Positions 31,945 through 41,924 of a stretch of 64,000 bases of DNA are shown piece by piece. Made by a program: the position numbers and the translations under genes. Below the pieces are notes generated by a model, which was not told the origin of the DNA, searched no databases, and saw only the letters and a program-made list of their open reading frames with translations. Origin of the DNA: Emiliania huxleyi CCMP1516. Its lineage: Eukaryota; Haptophyta; Isochrysidales; Noelaerhabdaceae. The stretch covers positions 629,177 to 693,176 of the forward strand of contig NW_005198751.1 of the NCBI RefSeq assembly GCF_000372725.1, written 5' to 3'. How positions within the stretch are numbered: position 1 is the stretch's first letter; each line of letters opens with the position of its first letter.

Positions 31945-33528
31945 ATGGCGTCCGCCGCCAGCAAGCGCGCCCGCACCGGCGAGGACGCCGAGGAGGGCGA
32001 GGAGCCCGTGCCGGTCGCGGGTGGCTTCGAGGCGCCCATCTTTGGGCAGCGCGCTCCCGGCCAGGTCACCACGCTGGCGCTCGAGGGCGAGGACGGCCCT
32101 CTATCGCTCAGTCGCGTTGGCGTCGCGAGCGACCACGCGGGCGCCTGGTACGTCGCGACCAAGGACTCGCTGCTGCACGTCCCGGCGGCCAGCCCAGACG
32201 GCGAGACGGGAGCGCGCTGTTTGTGGCGGACCTCGGCAACCACAAGTCCGGCGAATTGAGGTGGCGACGGGAGAGGTGACGACGCTCGCGGGCAGCGGCG
32301 AAGAAGGCGACGCGGATGGCGTGGGCGACGCGGCACAGTTCAGCTACCCACGTGGCATCGCCCTCAGCCAAGACGGCGGCGCGCTGTTTGTGGCGGACTT
32401 AGGCAACCACAAGATCCGGCGGGTTGAGGTGGCGACTGGCGCGGTGACCACGCTCGCGGGCAGCGGCGAGGATGGCGACGCGAATGGCGTGGGTGACGCG
32501 GCGGAGTTCGACTACCCACGTGGCATCGCCCTCAGCCAAGACGGCGGCGCGCTGTTTGTGACAGACCAAGGCAACCGCAAGATCCGGCGGGTTGCGGTGG
32601 CGACTGGCGAGGTGACGACGATCGCGGGCAGCGGCGAAGAAGGCGGCGCCGATGGCGTGGGCGACGCGGCGCAGTTCTACATCCCGTCTGGCATCGCCAT
32701 CAGCCTAGACGGCGGCGCGCTGTGTGTGGCGGACCTCGCCAACCACAAGATCCGGCGGGTGGAGGTGGCGACGGGAGAGGTGACGACGGTCGCGGGCAGT
32801 GGCACCAGGGGCAGCGCTGATGGCGTGGGCGACGCGGCGCAGTTCAACGGCCCAGCTGGCATCGCCATCAGCTCAGACGGGAGCACGCTGTTGGTCAGTT
32901 CGGGAGATGGCTTCCGCCAGGTCTGCGTGGCTGCGCCTCCTCCGCCTCCCTCCTTTGCCCCGATCTTTGTTCCGCCTTCGAGCCTTGCAGCTGACCTCGC
33001 AAAGACGTGGGGCGACAAAACCCTCCCAGAGGGGAAAGTCACCTTCCTGGTCGGCGACGACCTGGAGCGCATCGAGCACGTGAGCAAGAACGTGCTCTGC
33101 GCCCGGTCCCCGGTCTTTCGGACCATGTTTGGCATCGGCATGAAGGAGCGCGACGCCGCCGAGGTCACGGTGTCCCACACCGACCTCGCCAGCTTCACTG
33201 CCCTCGTCCGCTACCTCCTCACCGACCAGTTCGACCTCGGCGAGGAGGAGGGCGGCAGGGCGCAGCGCGCGCTCGACTTGCGGGAGCTGGCGCAGATGTA
33301 CCAGGTGCCGCGCCTCGAGCTGTTCTGCGCGCAGGCGCTGCAGGAGAGCGTCGCGCCGGCGACCGCCGTGCCGCTGCTCGAGGCGGCGCACACGCGTGGC
33401 CGACCACGCCGCCGAGGTGCGGGCGAGCGGCGGCGTGGAGCAGCTGCGCGACTTTGGAAGGCGACGCGCTCGACCAGGTGGCGGAGCTCAAGGGCACGAT
33501 GCACGCGCTCCGCGTCGCGGAGAGCTGA
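31945..33528 (+). pseudogene. NHL-repeat/BTB protein with several frameshifts
   Basis: The family is clear: an N-terminal region (MASAASKRARTGEDAEEGEE), at least five NHL-type propeller blades (VADLGNHKIRRVEVATG, VTTLAGSGEEGDADGVGD, YPRGIALSQDGGALFV), then a BTB/POZ domain (KVTFLVGDDLERIEHV, VLCARSPVFRTMFG). BTB domains commonly recruit Cullin-3. The reading frame breaks at four places: about 32205 (an 8-bp near-duplication GACGGCGA/GACGGG), about 32252 (AAGTCCGG where other repeats have AAGATCCGG), about 33392 and about 33458. Short exons could hide one break, but four is too many for normal splicing; decay or assembly error is likelier. The middle, 32260-33390, is intact. Confidence 0.7.
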
Positions 33529-33728
33529 GAAACCGTAGCGATCAGGGTATGACACAGGTCAGCACACATCCGTCACAATCAGGGTCCAGGGATATCCGAT
33601 ATCCCGCACGGAGGACGGAGCCCTGCGGCGTACACATTGTGGTACGGAATTCAACATGTGCTGAGAGAGGATGTGAAAAAAGTCTCTTGTACCTTGACCT
33701 CTAAAAAACACACGTAGAGCGTAGAGTG

Positions 33729-34934
33729 TTACGTCACGGACACGACCACCCCGACTGGGCGCGCCGGCGGCCGCACCGGCCGCGCCGGCCTCGCCGGCCG
33801 CACGAGCGGGCCGACGCTCCGGAGCGCCTCCTCGAGCCCCAGCGGCACGACCGCAGAAACGCCCGGCGTCGGCGAGCTCTTGCACCTCCGGAGGGCGAGG
33901 CCGCCGAGCAGCGGCCCGCGCGCCGCGTCCGCCTCCGCCTGCTCGTCGAGCTCCCTCTCGAACGTGCTGCTCCGGCTGAGTGCGTCGAGCGAGGCCGCGA
34001 CACCCACCTCCGCAGCAGCCTCCTCGCCCATCACCTCCGCCGCCGCCGCCTGCTCGCACGCGTCGGCGGCGGCGGGGCCGCTGGCGGAGAGCTCGCACGC
34101 CACCCGGTCCACCCAGTCCTTGTGCGAGGCGTACAGCGCGGCGTAGCGCGGCTCGGCGTCGTCGACGTCGAGCCAGGTCACGTTGTGCGCGTCGTCGCCC
34201 GCGCGGAGCGGCAGCTGGACGGCGAGGTCGGCCGTGCAGTGGAAGTGGAACGCCGTCGTCTCCATCCACGCGTTGTCCGTGTTGCGCGGGTCGTCGACGT
34301 AGCCGCGGTACACCACCTCGCCGTGCGCAAACAGCTCGTCGACGGCCGCGTTGAAGGCGGCGCGCTCGGCGTCGGAGGCCATGTTGCCCACCTCCTCGGC
34401 GAACTCGCGCCGCACCGTCACCGACACAACCTCGCCCGCGTCCACCATCCCGCCCGGCAGCGCCCAGACGCCCGTGTCGCCGCGCTGGATGGCGACAATC
34501 TGCAGCTTCCGCTTGTCGCCGGGCTTCCAGCGCGTCACGATCGGGTCGGCGGCCCGGTTGGGCCCCCACTTGCCGAGCATGCCCCGCCCGCACACGCCGG
34601 TGCGGCCGCGCGGGTTGACTGGCCGCTGGTCCGCGTCGAAGAAGAGGGGGCCCTCGCACGAGAGGCGGTGCTTGAGCTCCGCGAGGTTCGGCCGCGGGCT
34701 GTCGGCCCAGCCGTTCGGGTTGGCGTCGCTCCGCTCGGCCGCGAGCACCGAGGGGGCCACGAAGGGCACCGGCGAGTACTCTGGCCAGGGCACCTTCCAG
34801 CTCACCTTTGCGTCCTCGACCGGGAAGCGCGGCGGGTACTTCGGGTTCTGCTGGGACCGCGCGTGCACGTGCGCCGTGGCGTGCGGCGGCGGCGGCGGCG
34901 GCGGCGGCGTGCGGCGGCGGCGGCGGCGGCGCAA
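33729..34934 (-). CDS. NUDT9-like ADP-ribose pyrophosphatase, N terminus incomplete
   Basis: The frame holds the NUDT9/TRPM2-tail signature: YPPRFPVEDAKVSWKVPWPE, then NPNGWADS, ARG-rich GRTGVCGRGMLGKWGPN, and the Nudix box from GGMVDAGE to REFAEEVGN (GxnE...REUxEExG) that places catalytic Mg. NUDT9 enzymes split ADP-ribose to AMP and ribose 5-phosphate. The Asp/His-rich region afterwards (NAWMETTAFHFHC, WLDVDD) also matches. The C-terminal 100 residues are Ala/Arg/Pro-rich and not conserved. No ATG opens the frame: it reads from a CGG-repeat (poly-Arg/Pro, 34881-34931), so the true start is in an unseen upstream exon. Confidence 0.8.
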   Translation of the reverse strand: MRRRRRRRTPPPPPPPPHATAHVHARSQQNPKYPPRFPVEDAKVSWKVPWPEYSPVPFVAPSVLAAERSDANPNGWADSPRPNLAELKHRLSCEGPLFFDADQRPVNPRGRTGVCGRGMLGKWGPNRAADPIVTRWKPGDKRKLQIVAIQRGDTGVWALPGGMVDAGEVVSVTVRREFAEEVGNMASDAERAAFNAAVDELFAHGEVVYRGYVDDPRNTDNAWMETTAFHFHCTADLAVQLPLRAGDDAHNVTWLDVDDAEPRYAALYASHKDWVDRVACELSASGPAAADACEQAAAAEVMGEEAAAEVGVAASLDALSRSSTFERELDEQAEADAARGPLLGGLALRRCKSSPTPGVSAVVPLGLEEALRSVGPLVRPARPARPVRPPARPVGVVVSVT

Positions 34935-34949
34935 GCTTCTGTTAAGGCG

Positions 34950-35491
34950 CCGCCTTGGCTTGGTCCGGGCACTCCATCCGCGTCAACTCATCGCAGCGGA
35001 CGAGCAGTGCGCTCGCCACGTCAATCTCGAGGAGTGCAATCGCCCGCTCGCCACGTCAATCTCGAGGACTGCAATCCCGCGCTGGCAAACAGAGCCAGAC
35101 CGGAGGCGGAGTGTGAAGTGTGGACCGACGTCACAGTGATGCGGCCGTCGTGTGGCGCGGAGGCGCACAGCCGCGAGAATGCGATGCGAGGCGGAGCTAC
35201 GACCCGTGATCGCTGGGCCAGGAGCGTAGCTTCGAAGTCAGATCGGTTGAGGCTGCGCCCATCAGCGTCAAGAACGAAATCGACCGAGAAGAAGTCTCGG
35301 ACGCCACGCACAGCTTTGGAGAGCGATTCGCCCTCGAAGACGAGTGAGAAGACGCGGCGGACGAAGTTGACGGGGTCTTCGTTGGTCTGCATTCTTTGCG
35401 GGTCCAGCAGCAACGAACTGCCCCACACTGGTCGACACACGACACCGATCCAGCGAATCATGAACTTCTCGCACTTTTCCCAGCGTGTCAT
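34950..35491 (-). pseudogene. NTF2/SnoaL-like protein with 41-bp tandem duplication
   Basis: Starting MTRWEKCEKFMIRWIGVVC at 35491, the frame gives VNFVRRVFSLVFEGESL, VRGVRDFFSVDFVLDADGRS and ITVTSVHTSHSASGLALF, with the helix-then-curved-sheet pattern of NTF2-like proteins. Near 35010-35080 a 41-bp segment (GATTGCA.TCCTCGAGATTG...) is repeated in tandem, which shifts the frame. Reading past one copy gives IAVLEIDVASALLVRCDEL and a stop at about 34950, a typical last strand. So either the duplication broke a gene, or it is an intron in the making. The second copy lacks AG at the junction, so splicing cannot remove it by the usual rule. Confidence 0.5.
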
Positions 35492-35519
35492 TTCTGAGTT
35501 TGTTTTGTCATTTCTGTGT

Positions 35520-35593
35520 GAGCACTTGAGCACCGGATAGGGTCGATTCCGCATGGTACGGGACCCCTCGATCGTCTCGCCCTCCCTCACTGG
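35520..35593 (-). repeat. 74-bp dispersed repeat, copy 2
   Basis: Second copy of the repeat at 1944-2017, same orientation. Here it follows directly on the NTF2-like gene start. Confidence 0.6.
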
Positions 35594-35687
35594 TGTGTTC
35601 ATGGGGGGTGTCATAACAAACACGGTACAGGATCGAGGTGCACGCTGCCGAGGCAGTGTCGTCCCCCCTCTCCCCGACGGGCGACGG

Positions 35688-35852
<165 letters not shown>

Positions 35853-36070
35853 TGTGTGTGTGTGGGGGGGGTGGGTTTTTTGTTTGTTCTTTTGGTTGGC
35901 GCAGGGACTTTTGAAGGCCCCCGCACGGGGGGTCCCGGCCGACGTCATGCGCGTCTGGACACGGCCCTCCGTACACGGAAACAGGATACTGAAGGCATTC
36001 CCGAACCCAAAACAGGATACTGAGGGCAGATATGAGCTCAGCTCAGTGAGATCTAGCAGCACATACCCTT

Positions 36071-36686
36071 GGTGCCCAGAATAGTTCAGTCTGAAAAAGT
36101 CGGTCCGACCGCGCGAAGCCGTTTGGCTGTCTGCAGAGCCCCCGCGGCGCGCGGGCACGCCTGGTCCTCTCGCGGCGGCGAGGAGGGAGCGAGCGCCGAG
36201 AGCAGCGTCAATCCTGTGTGCGAGGTTGGAGGGAAGACACTTATGCTCGTAGATCAGGGAGGTGTAGATGGCCGGGATCAACCACCTGCACTTGGATGAG
36301 CCGCAGCCTAATCTCCGCCGTCGCTGCAGCAGGCAGCAGCTTGCCAAAGGAGCCGCCAGCGTGGAGTATAGATGCCAAAGCCATGCTCCATGGTGTTCGC
36401 CACCGATACGCGAGCCCCACTTTTGTTGCTGCGCACTCTCATCTATTGTGGACGGGACGTAGCCTTCTGGCACGGGCAAGACCTCGGCTGGCACGTAGGA
36501 AGGTGGAGGTCCGGGCTCCCCTAGTCCCATGTTGACGACACCAGTAGACAGCTCCTTGCCGAGCATTGATGTGCAGAGGGCCTGGTAGATGACTGGACCA
36601 AAGCACTGCACTCCGGAACCAAACACTGCATGCACTTGCTCGCTTCCGGCCCCGCTGTGCTCTTGGAATGCAGCGTTGCACGGCAC
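36071..36686 (-). CDS. unrecognised coding-like frame inside the transposon
   Basis: A minus-strand frame with natural composition: VQCFGPVIYQALCTSMLGKE, STGVVNMGLGEPGPPPSYVP and PEGYVPSTIDESAQQQKWGS. No family recognised, and no DDE-type motif seen. The upstream end runs into GC-poor sequence without a clear ATG. It could be captured host sequence or part of a degenerate transposase. Confidence 0.35.
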
Positions 36687-37016
36687 AGGCAGTGCGGCAA
36701 ACGCTGGATGCTCGCCTCCGTGCTTGTCCCTGCAGTCATACTGCGTCAGTTAGCACTGTAGGCGAGAGCACGCCGAGCACCGCACTCGTTGCAGCTGCCG
36801 AGGGTTGCACGCGTAACTGCTGTGGGCGCCGGCGGGCGCGATGTTTTGTTCTCGGTATGAAAGAAAGACCACCCAAGGCTACCGCGGAGCAAAATCACGC
36901 GCACAACTCCAATTAGAACTCCAATTAAACAAAAACTCCACTAGCGGATAGAAGAATTTGGCGCATATTGAAAAGCCCCGCGAAGCGTTCACCGTCGTCT
37001 GAAGCGCCGCAAAACA

Positions 37017-37636
37017 TGATAGCTGGGCTCATCAGTCCTCCTGTCGAGTCGCCTGGGCAAGAGTCCGACAACGACAGCTTGCCGGGTCAGGGCTACACGT
37101 CCAGCCACGCATCGAGTGACGACGAGCAATCAGCAATCCTGCTCCTCGACGACAGCACATCGTCCTCGCATGCCAATCAGAGAAGGCAGGCAAGACATCC
37201 CAGTGACGCCCGACCGACCCACAGCGACCCCACGGCTGAAGATCCTGGCAATATTGCGCTATCGCTAATTTTGCGCCCTGCGAACGACCACGGTGTGCCT
37301 GCAACCCACGGCCGCTCAAGTCGGTGGAATTTATTCAACGCTCTTGGCATGCACGGCAGAAGAACGACATGCGCAACTTATCCGATCCCCTTCTGCTTGA
37401 GATGGCTGCACAGAACACAGTATGGGCTCGGCCGTCGGTCCATTCAGACTGTGGGGGCAAATGCATACATACCCCACAGCCACGCTCCAGACTGCGCTGC
37501 TGATCCGGCAAATTGGAGGACCTCGTGCCACTCGGCTTCTCTTATGCGTGATGCCAGCAGAAAGGACGCTGATGCATGCTCAAATGAGGCACTGCGTGTC
37601 TCCTCGCAGCTGCAGCTGGCATCCGCCGTGGACTAA
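37017..37636 (+). CDS. unrecognised coding-like frame inside the transposon
   Basis: Starts MIAGLISPPVESPGQESDND, with an acidic, Ser-rich region (SSHASSDDEQSAILLLDDST). After about 37330 another frame looks more protein-like (EFIQRSWHARQKNDMRNLSD, LLLEMAAQNTVWARP), suggesting an intron or frameshift. The acidic start followed by a basic block recalls the N terminus of some piggyBac-like transposases, but I see no catalytic residues. Confidence 0.3.
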
Positions 37637-37840
37637 TAAAACTGCGATCTCAGTGCCCCAGCACGCAAATTTTCTCTGCGGGACTACCGCCCCACACCCC
37701 GCCCGGGATTGAATTCACACCTCTCAACAGCTGTTCACACCTGGAAAACTCATCGGATTTGGGCCACTTGCCTGGGCGACCCCGGACCCCTGGCGGACGC
37801 GCATGACGTCGGCCGGGACCCCCCGTGCGGGGGCCTTCGG

Positions 37841-38174
37841 ACTTTTACTACAATGACATCAGCCAACGGCGTGGCGATGTCGCGCGCATCTACGCGGTGC
37901 GTGCACAAGACAAGGAGTTTGGCCTCTGCCACACGTACGAGCTTGGCCGCTCTGTCCGTCCATGCTGCCGTCGGCGCAGCGCATCCTGCCTATTGGCGAC
38001 TTCACGCAGCAGAGCACCTCTCCAGTCCAGAAACAGGGCACGCTCGCTGCTGTTGGGGCCCACGAAGCGTGGATCGCGTGCCTGGCGGCGTGCGAGGAGG
38101 TCGACAAAAACACGCCGCAGTCGGAGGCGATCAAGTTCAGGGACGCAACTCGCTTCCTGAGGGAGGGGATGTAG
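37841..38174 (+). pseudogene. host gene fragment interrupted by the transposon
   Basis: Directly after the right target duplication a coding-like frame reads DFYYNDISQRRGDVARIYAV and AQDKEFGLCHTYELGRSV, then shifts by one base near 37955 to LPSAQRILPIGDFTQQS and CEEVDKNTPQSEAIKFRDA, ending ATRFLREGM at the stop near 38174. With the element removed, GGCGCAG|G-GACTTTTACTAC makes a good intron acceptor followed by this exon. I do not recognise the protein, and no upstream exon was found. Confidence 0.4.
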
Positions 38175-38189
38175 AGTGTACCAGGTAGA

Positions 38190-40850
38190 GCGCTGCCGAT
38201 CCCCACCCTCCACCAGGGGGTCTGAACCTGCCTGCGAGGTCTCTGGGGGGCCACAGAGCCACGATGGCAGACTGAGCGGTCCGTCCTCCTCTTCGGCCCC
38301 GCCTGGCTCGCGGCGCGGAGAGAACCCGGCGCCGGTCCGCGGCTGGCCTGAAAGCCCGTCCGCAAGCCCCTCGGAGCCCCCAAGGTGCGCCCGTTTGCCC
38401 CGCGCGCCGCCCGCGCCGCGCCTCCGTTTCGAGGAGGCCGTTCCCGGCAGATGCGCTTCGGGTGGGACGGGTTTTATTGTGGGTCGCATCCCGGCCCAGG
38501 GGCGGGACCAGAGCTCCGCGATAGGGTGACGGAGCTCCCCGCCCGGCGGCACACTGCCCGCTCACCGCTCGCTCCGCCCGTGCTCGCAGGCCGAGCGCCA
38601 TGCCAGGAGGAGCGACCCGACCAAGAAGGCCCAGGAGGTCCACGCAGCCCTCCTGCTTGTGGCGTCGGCCTACTCGATGCGGGCACCTCGGGAGAAGCCG
38701 TTCCTGCCCGGCCTCAATCACCCCTCGAAGCAGCTGCGGCCGCGATTTCATCTGGTGACCACCCCACCCCGGCAGGCGCACGCTGAAGCGAGGCCGTCCC
38801 GCAGCGCTTCCGAGACGGGGCTGTTCGCGCGGAGCGTCACGCCGCAGGCGTCCGCCGGAGGCCCGCCGGAGGCTGAATGCGGCGGCCACGTCAGTCTTTT
38901 GCCCGCGAGGAGCCTGGCCGTCTCTTCCCAGCCGCTTTGCACGCCCCCAACATCCCCTGACAGCAGCAGCGCCTCACGGCGTGGGCTGCGAGGTCACTCG
39001 GGGTGACCCAGGGGGCGGCGGGGGAGCACTCTTCCGCCGGAGTAGCGGGCGGTCTTTCCGCTACTCGCTCGTACTTGAGGTGCATCCACGCCCGCCCACC
39101 ACCTTCCCGGCAGCCCCACCCGCTCGGTGACGTCCTCACTCCCCCCCCCCCCTCAGGCGAGGCCCTGACCACCAAACTCGCGCTCTGCGCTCCGGGAACG
39201 GGCAGCAGCGCGACGCTCTTCGAGAGCGAGCGGCGGCGGCGGCTCAGCACGAACCATGTCAGCGCAGGGCGGCGCTATAGCTGCGTGGCGGGCCCCCACC
39301 ACCGGACTCCGTCAGGGCTCGCGTCTCCCTGCCAGCGCGGGAGCTGAGGGGAGCGCAGTGTCTGTGTCTGTGTTGTGTGTGAAAAAACATTAGATTCTGC
39401 ATTCTCTTTGGGGTCTGAGACCGTCTCTCGCACCAAATTGTGAGACCACAGCCAGACCAAAAAAAAGGCAAAGCCGGAAGCCTCCCAGATCGGCCATCGC
39501 TGCAGAATTCGGACGTTTGCTGCTAAAACAGCTAAAACGCACCGATAAAAAAGACTTTAGCAGCCAACGCAGCCGAGACGCGAGAGATAAAGCCCGAGCA
39601 GGCCGCAGAGCGAACTCGCCGTACTGAGCACCGCAGCGCGAACTCGCTCCTGCTCGCTGCGCAGCCCTAGCTGCGCTCCATTTTTGGCTCTGGCCGCGAC
39701 CGACCCAGGCCCGGCTCCAGCCGCGGCCACGTCCGAGCCGGCGGCGGCCACGCAGCAGGGCGCGCCACCGCACATGCCACTCGCCGCAGCGGGCGGTGTC
39801 GCCGGCGGCGACGCACCGGATGCTGCCGGCATCGAGACACGGCGGAGCTGGTTGCCGAGCAGGAGGACGGCTCGGCACGGCGCCGGTGCACGGGACCGTC
39901 GCCATGTACGCCGGTGTCGTGGAGGGTATGATTATCCGGTAGGAGCCTGAGCGGGACATGGTGTGCGTGGTTGTGAGTATGCACCGTAAACGAGACGCGA
40001 TCACGCTTTTAGCGCGACATTGAACGGACTCCGCCTCGAGAGGGCGTTTCGCGTGCGCGGCGCCGCTTGGGCGGGGCGGGAGAGCAGAGGCACGCGAGGC
40101 GGGCGGGAGGCGGGCGGGAGGCGATCTCAACTGCAGAAATCGCGCCGCGGAGAGCTCAAGTCAGCAGAGCGGCCCCTGCAGACGAGGGGACGGAGGTCGA
40201 CGGCCAATTAATCGCTCTGGCGGGGCGTCGCCGCGGGGGGCGGGAGGCGTGGCGGGCGGGCCGAAGGCGCGGGCGAGTGTGAAGAGAACCGACGGCGTCA
40301 AACGGTCCGTGTCGGCACACGGGCGGCACGGGCAAGGGCCCGCACGTGCCCCATGGCCAGGGGGAGCGGCGGCGCTCCTGACTACGCTCGAACAGGCCCC
40401 GCGAGACGCCTCTTGCGGCGGAGGTCGAGCGGCGACGTCGAGCGCCGACTTCCGCGCGGCTCCTGCGTCGGGCGCGTGGTGCGCGTCGAGAGGGGTGGGT
40501 CGGACAGGCCGGTCCAGGGGGTCGTGTGGGCGCGTGCGAGGGCCGGAGTCGTGAAGCCACCCTCAATAAATAGGCCGCCGGATCAAAGTTGAGTCGCCGG
40601 CGCCTGAGAGGCGTCCGGCCCTCGTCTAGCAGCCGCCGTGAGGCAACGGGAGCTCCTCCGAGGCTCAAAATTGGACCCATCTGACCGCTAACGCGTCCTC
40701 TGCAAGGCTGCGTCTTCGGGCTGCGGCCGGCGGAGACTGCCCAGCCTCGGCGAACCAGCGAAGATGGGAAAGCCTCGTTCGACCACGCGAATTTCTTTTC
40801 CAGAGGTTCAGACCCCCTGCCCTCCACCCTGCCGCAACAACCACTGTGCA
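38190..40850. other. long stretch without a supported gene
   Basis: GC-rich sequence with many overlapping chance frames. The only hint of coding is a plus-strand block near 39165-39260 (GEALTTKLALCAPGTGSSAT) after a C-run and CAG, which could be an exon scrap. A/T-richer patches near 39380-39560. I see no transposon ends, RNA genes or domain signals. Confidence 0.5.
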
Positions 40851-40853
40851 GCC

Positions 40854-41851
40854 ATGCGGAGTCTCCTGCTGCTGCTGCTGCACTGCCACGCACACACGGC
40901 GGTGCGGCCATCTGGCGGCGGACGCCGGACGGGGCCGGCGCGGCGCCCGGCGGCTTCGCCAAGGCGGCCCGCTTCAGCGCGACGGCCGGCCGCCACGCCG
41001 CCGCCGCAGACGCTGCTCTACCACAAGCCGAAAGGCCTAGTCGTCACTCACTCGGACGAGCTCGGCCGGGAGACTGTCTACTCGCGGCTGATGTCCGACG
41101 CGGCTCTGCCGGCGGCGCTGCGGCAGCAGGGCGTGCTGCACGCCGTCGGGCGGCTCGACCAGAATACATCCGGGCTGCTCCTGCTGACGACGGACGGCCG
41201 CCTGCTGCACCACGTCACCAACCCGACCGCGCACTCGCGGGCGGCCGCGGGCAGCTACGCGGAGGGCGGCGGCGCCGTGAGCAAGACGTACGTCGCTAGA
41301 GTGGCGCGGCTCAACGCGTCTGCAGTCGAACGGCTGCGGCGCGGCGGCGTGGGCCTCGGCGGGGGGCTCGGGGAGAGCGGGCCGGCCGAGGTGGAGCTGC
41401 TCGAGGAGCGAGGCGCGAGCTGCACGCTGCGGCTCACGCTGCGCGAAGGGAAGAACCGGCAGGTGCGGCGGATGCTGCACGGCGTCGGCTATAATAATAA
41501 TTAGAATAGAATATCATATAATTCAGGTGCGGCGGATGCTGCACGGCGTCGGCTCGTCGGTGATCGAGCTGCGGCGGACGCACGTGGGACGCCTCTGCCT
41601 CGGAGAGCTCCCCGCGGAGGGGGAGGTGGAGGAGGAGGAGGAGAAGAGTAGTGCTGAGGAGTGATGCTAATACTGTAGGAGGGCTCGCCGCGGGGGAGTG
41701 GCGTCTGCTCTCGCCGTCCGAGATCGAGGCGTCCCTCGGCTACGCGGCGGCGGGGGAGACGGCGCCACCTCCGCTATCCTCGGGCGAGGGCGGAGGCGGC
41801 GAGGGCGGAGGCGGCGAGGGCAGAGGGGGCGAGAGAGGCGGCGGCGAGGGT

Positions 41852-41924
<73 letters not shown>

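Larger units (their letters stand above)
35913..37838. mobile_element. DNA transposon with 43-bp TIRs and 8-bp target duplication (1926 bp)
   Basis: Left end GAAGGCCCCCGCACGGGGGG... (35913-35955) and right end (37796-37838) are perfect 43-bp inverted repeats. An identical 8-bp direct repeat GGACTTTT lies immediately outside both ends (35905-35912 and 37839-37846). The interior has clearly lower GC than its surroundings, as expected for a recent arrival. An 8-bp duplication fits hAT-like or related superfamilies, but the long G/C-palindromic end does not match a TIR I know, and no transposase domain is recognisable in the interior frames. It may be a deletion derivative. It is inserted a few bases into an exon-like sequence (GGCGCAG|GGACTTTTACTAC). 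Confidence 0.88.

Noticed and set aside
38137..40962. Several long minus-strand frames
   Set aside because: Arg/Ala/Gly/Pro-rich without domains, typical of chance frames at high GC.
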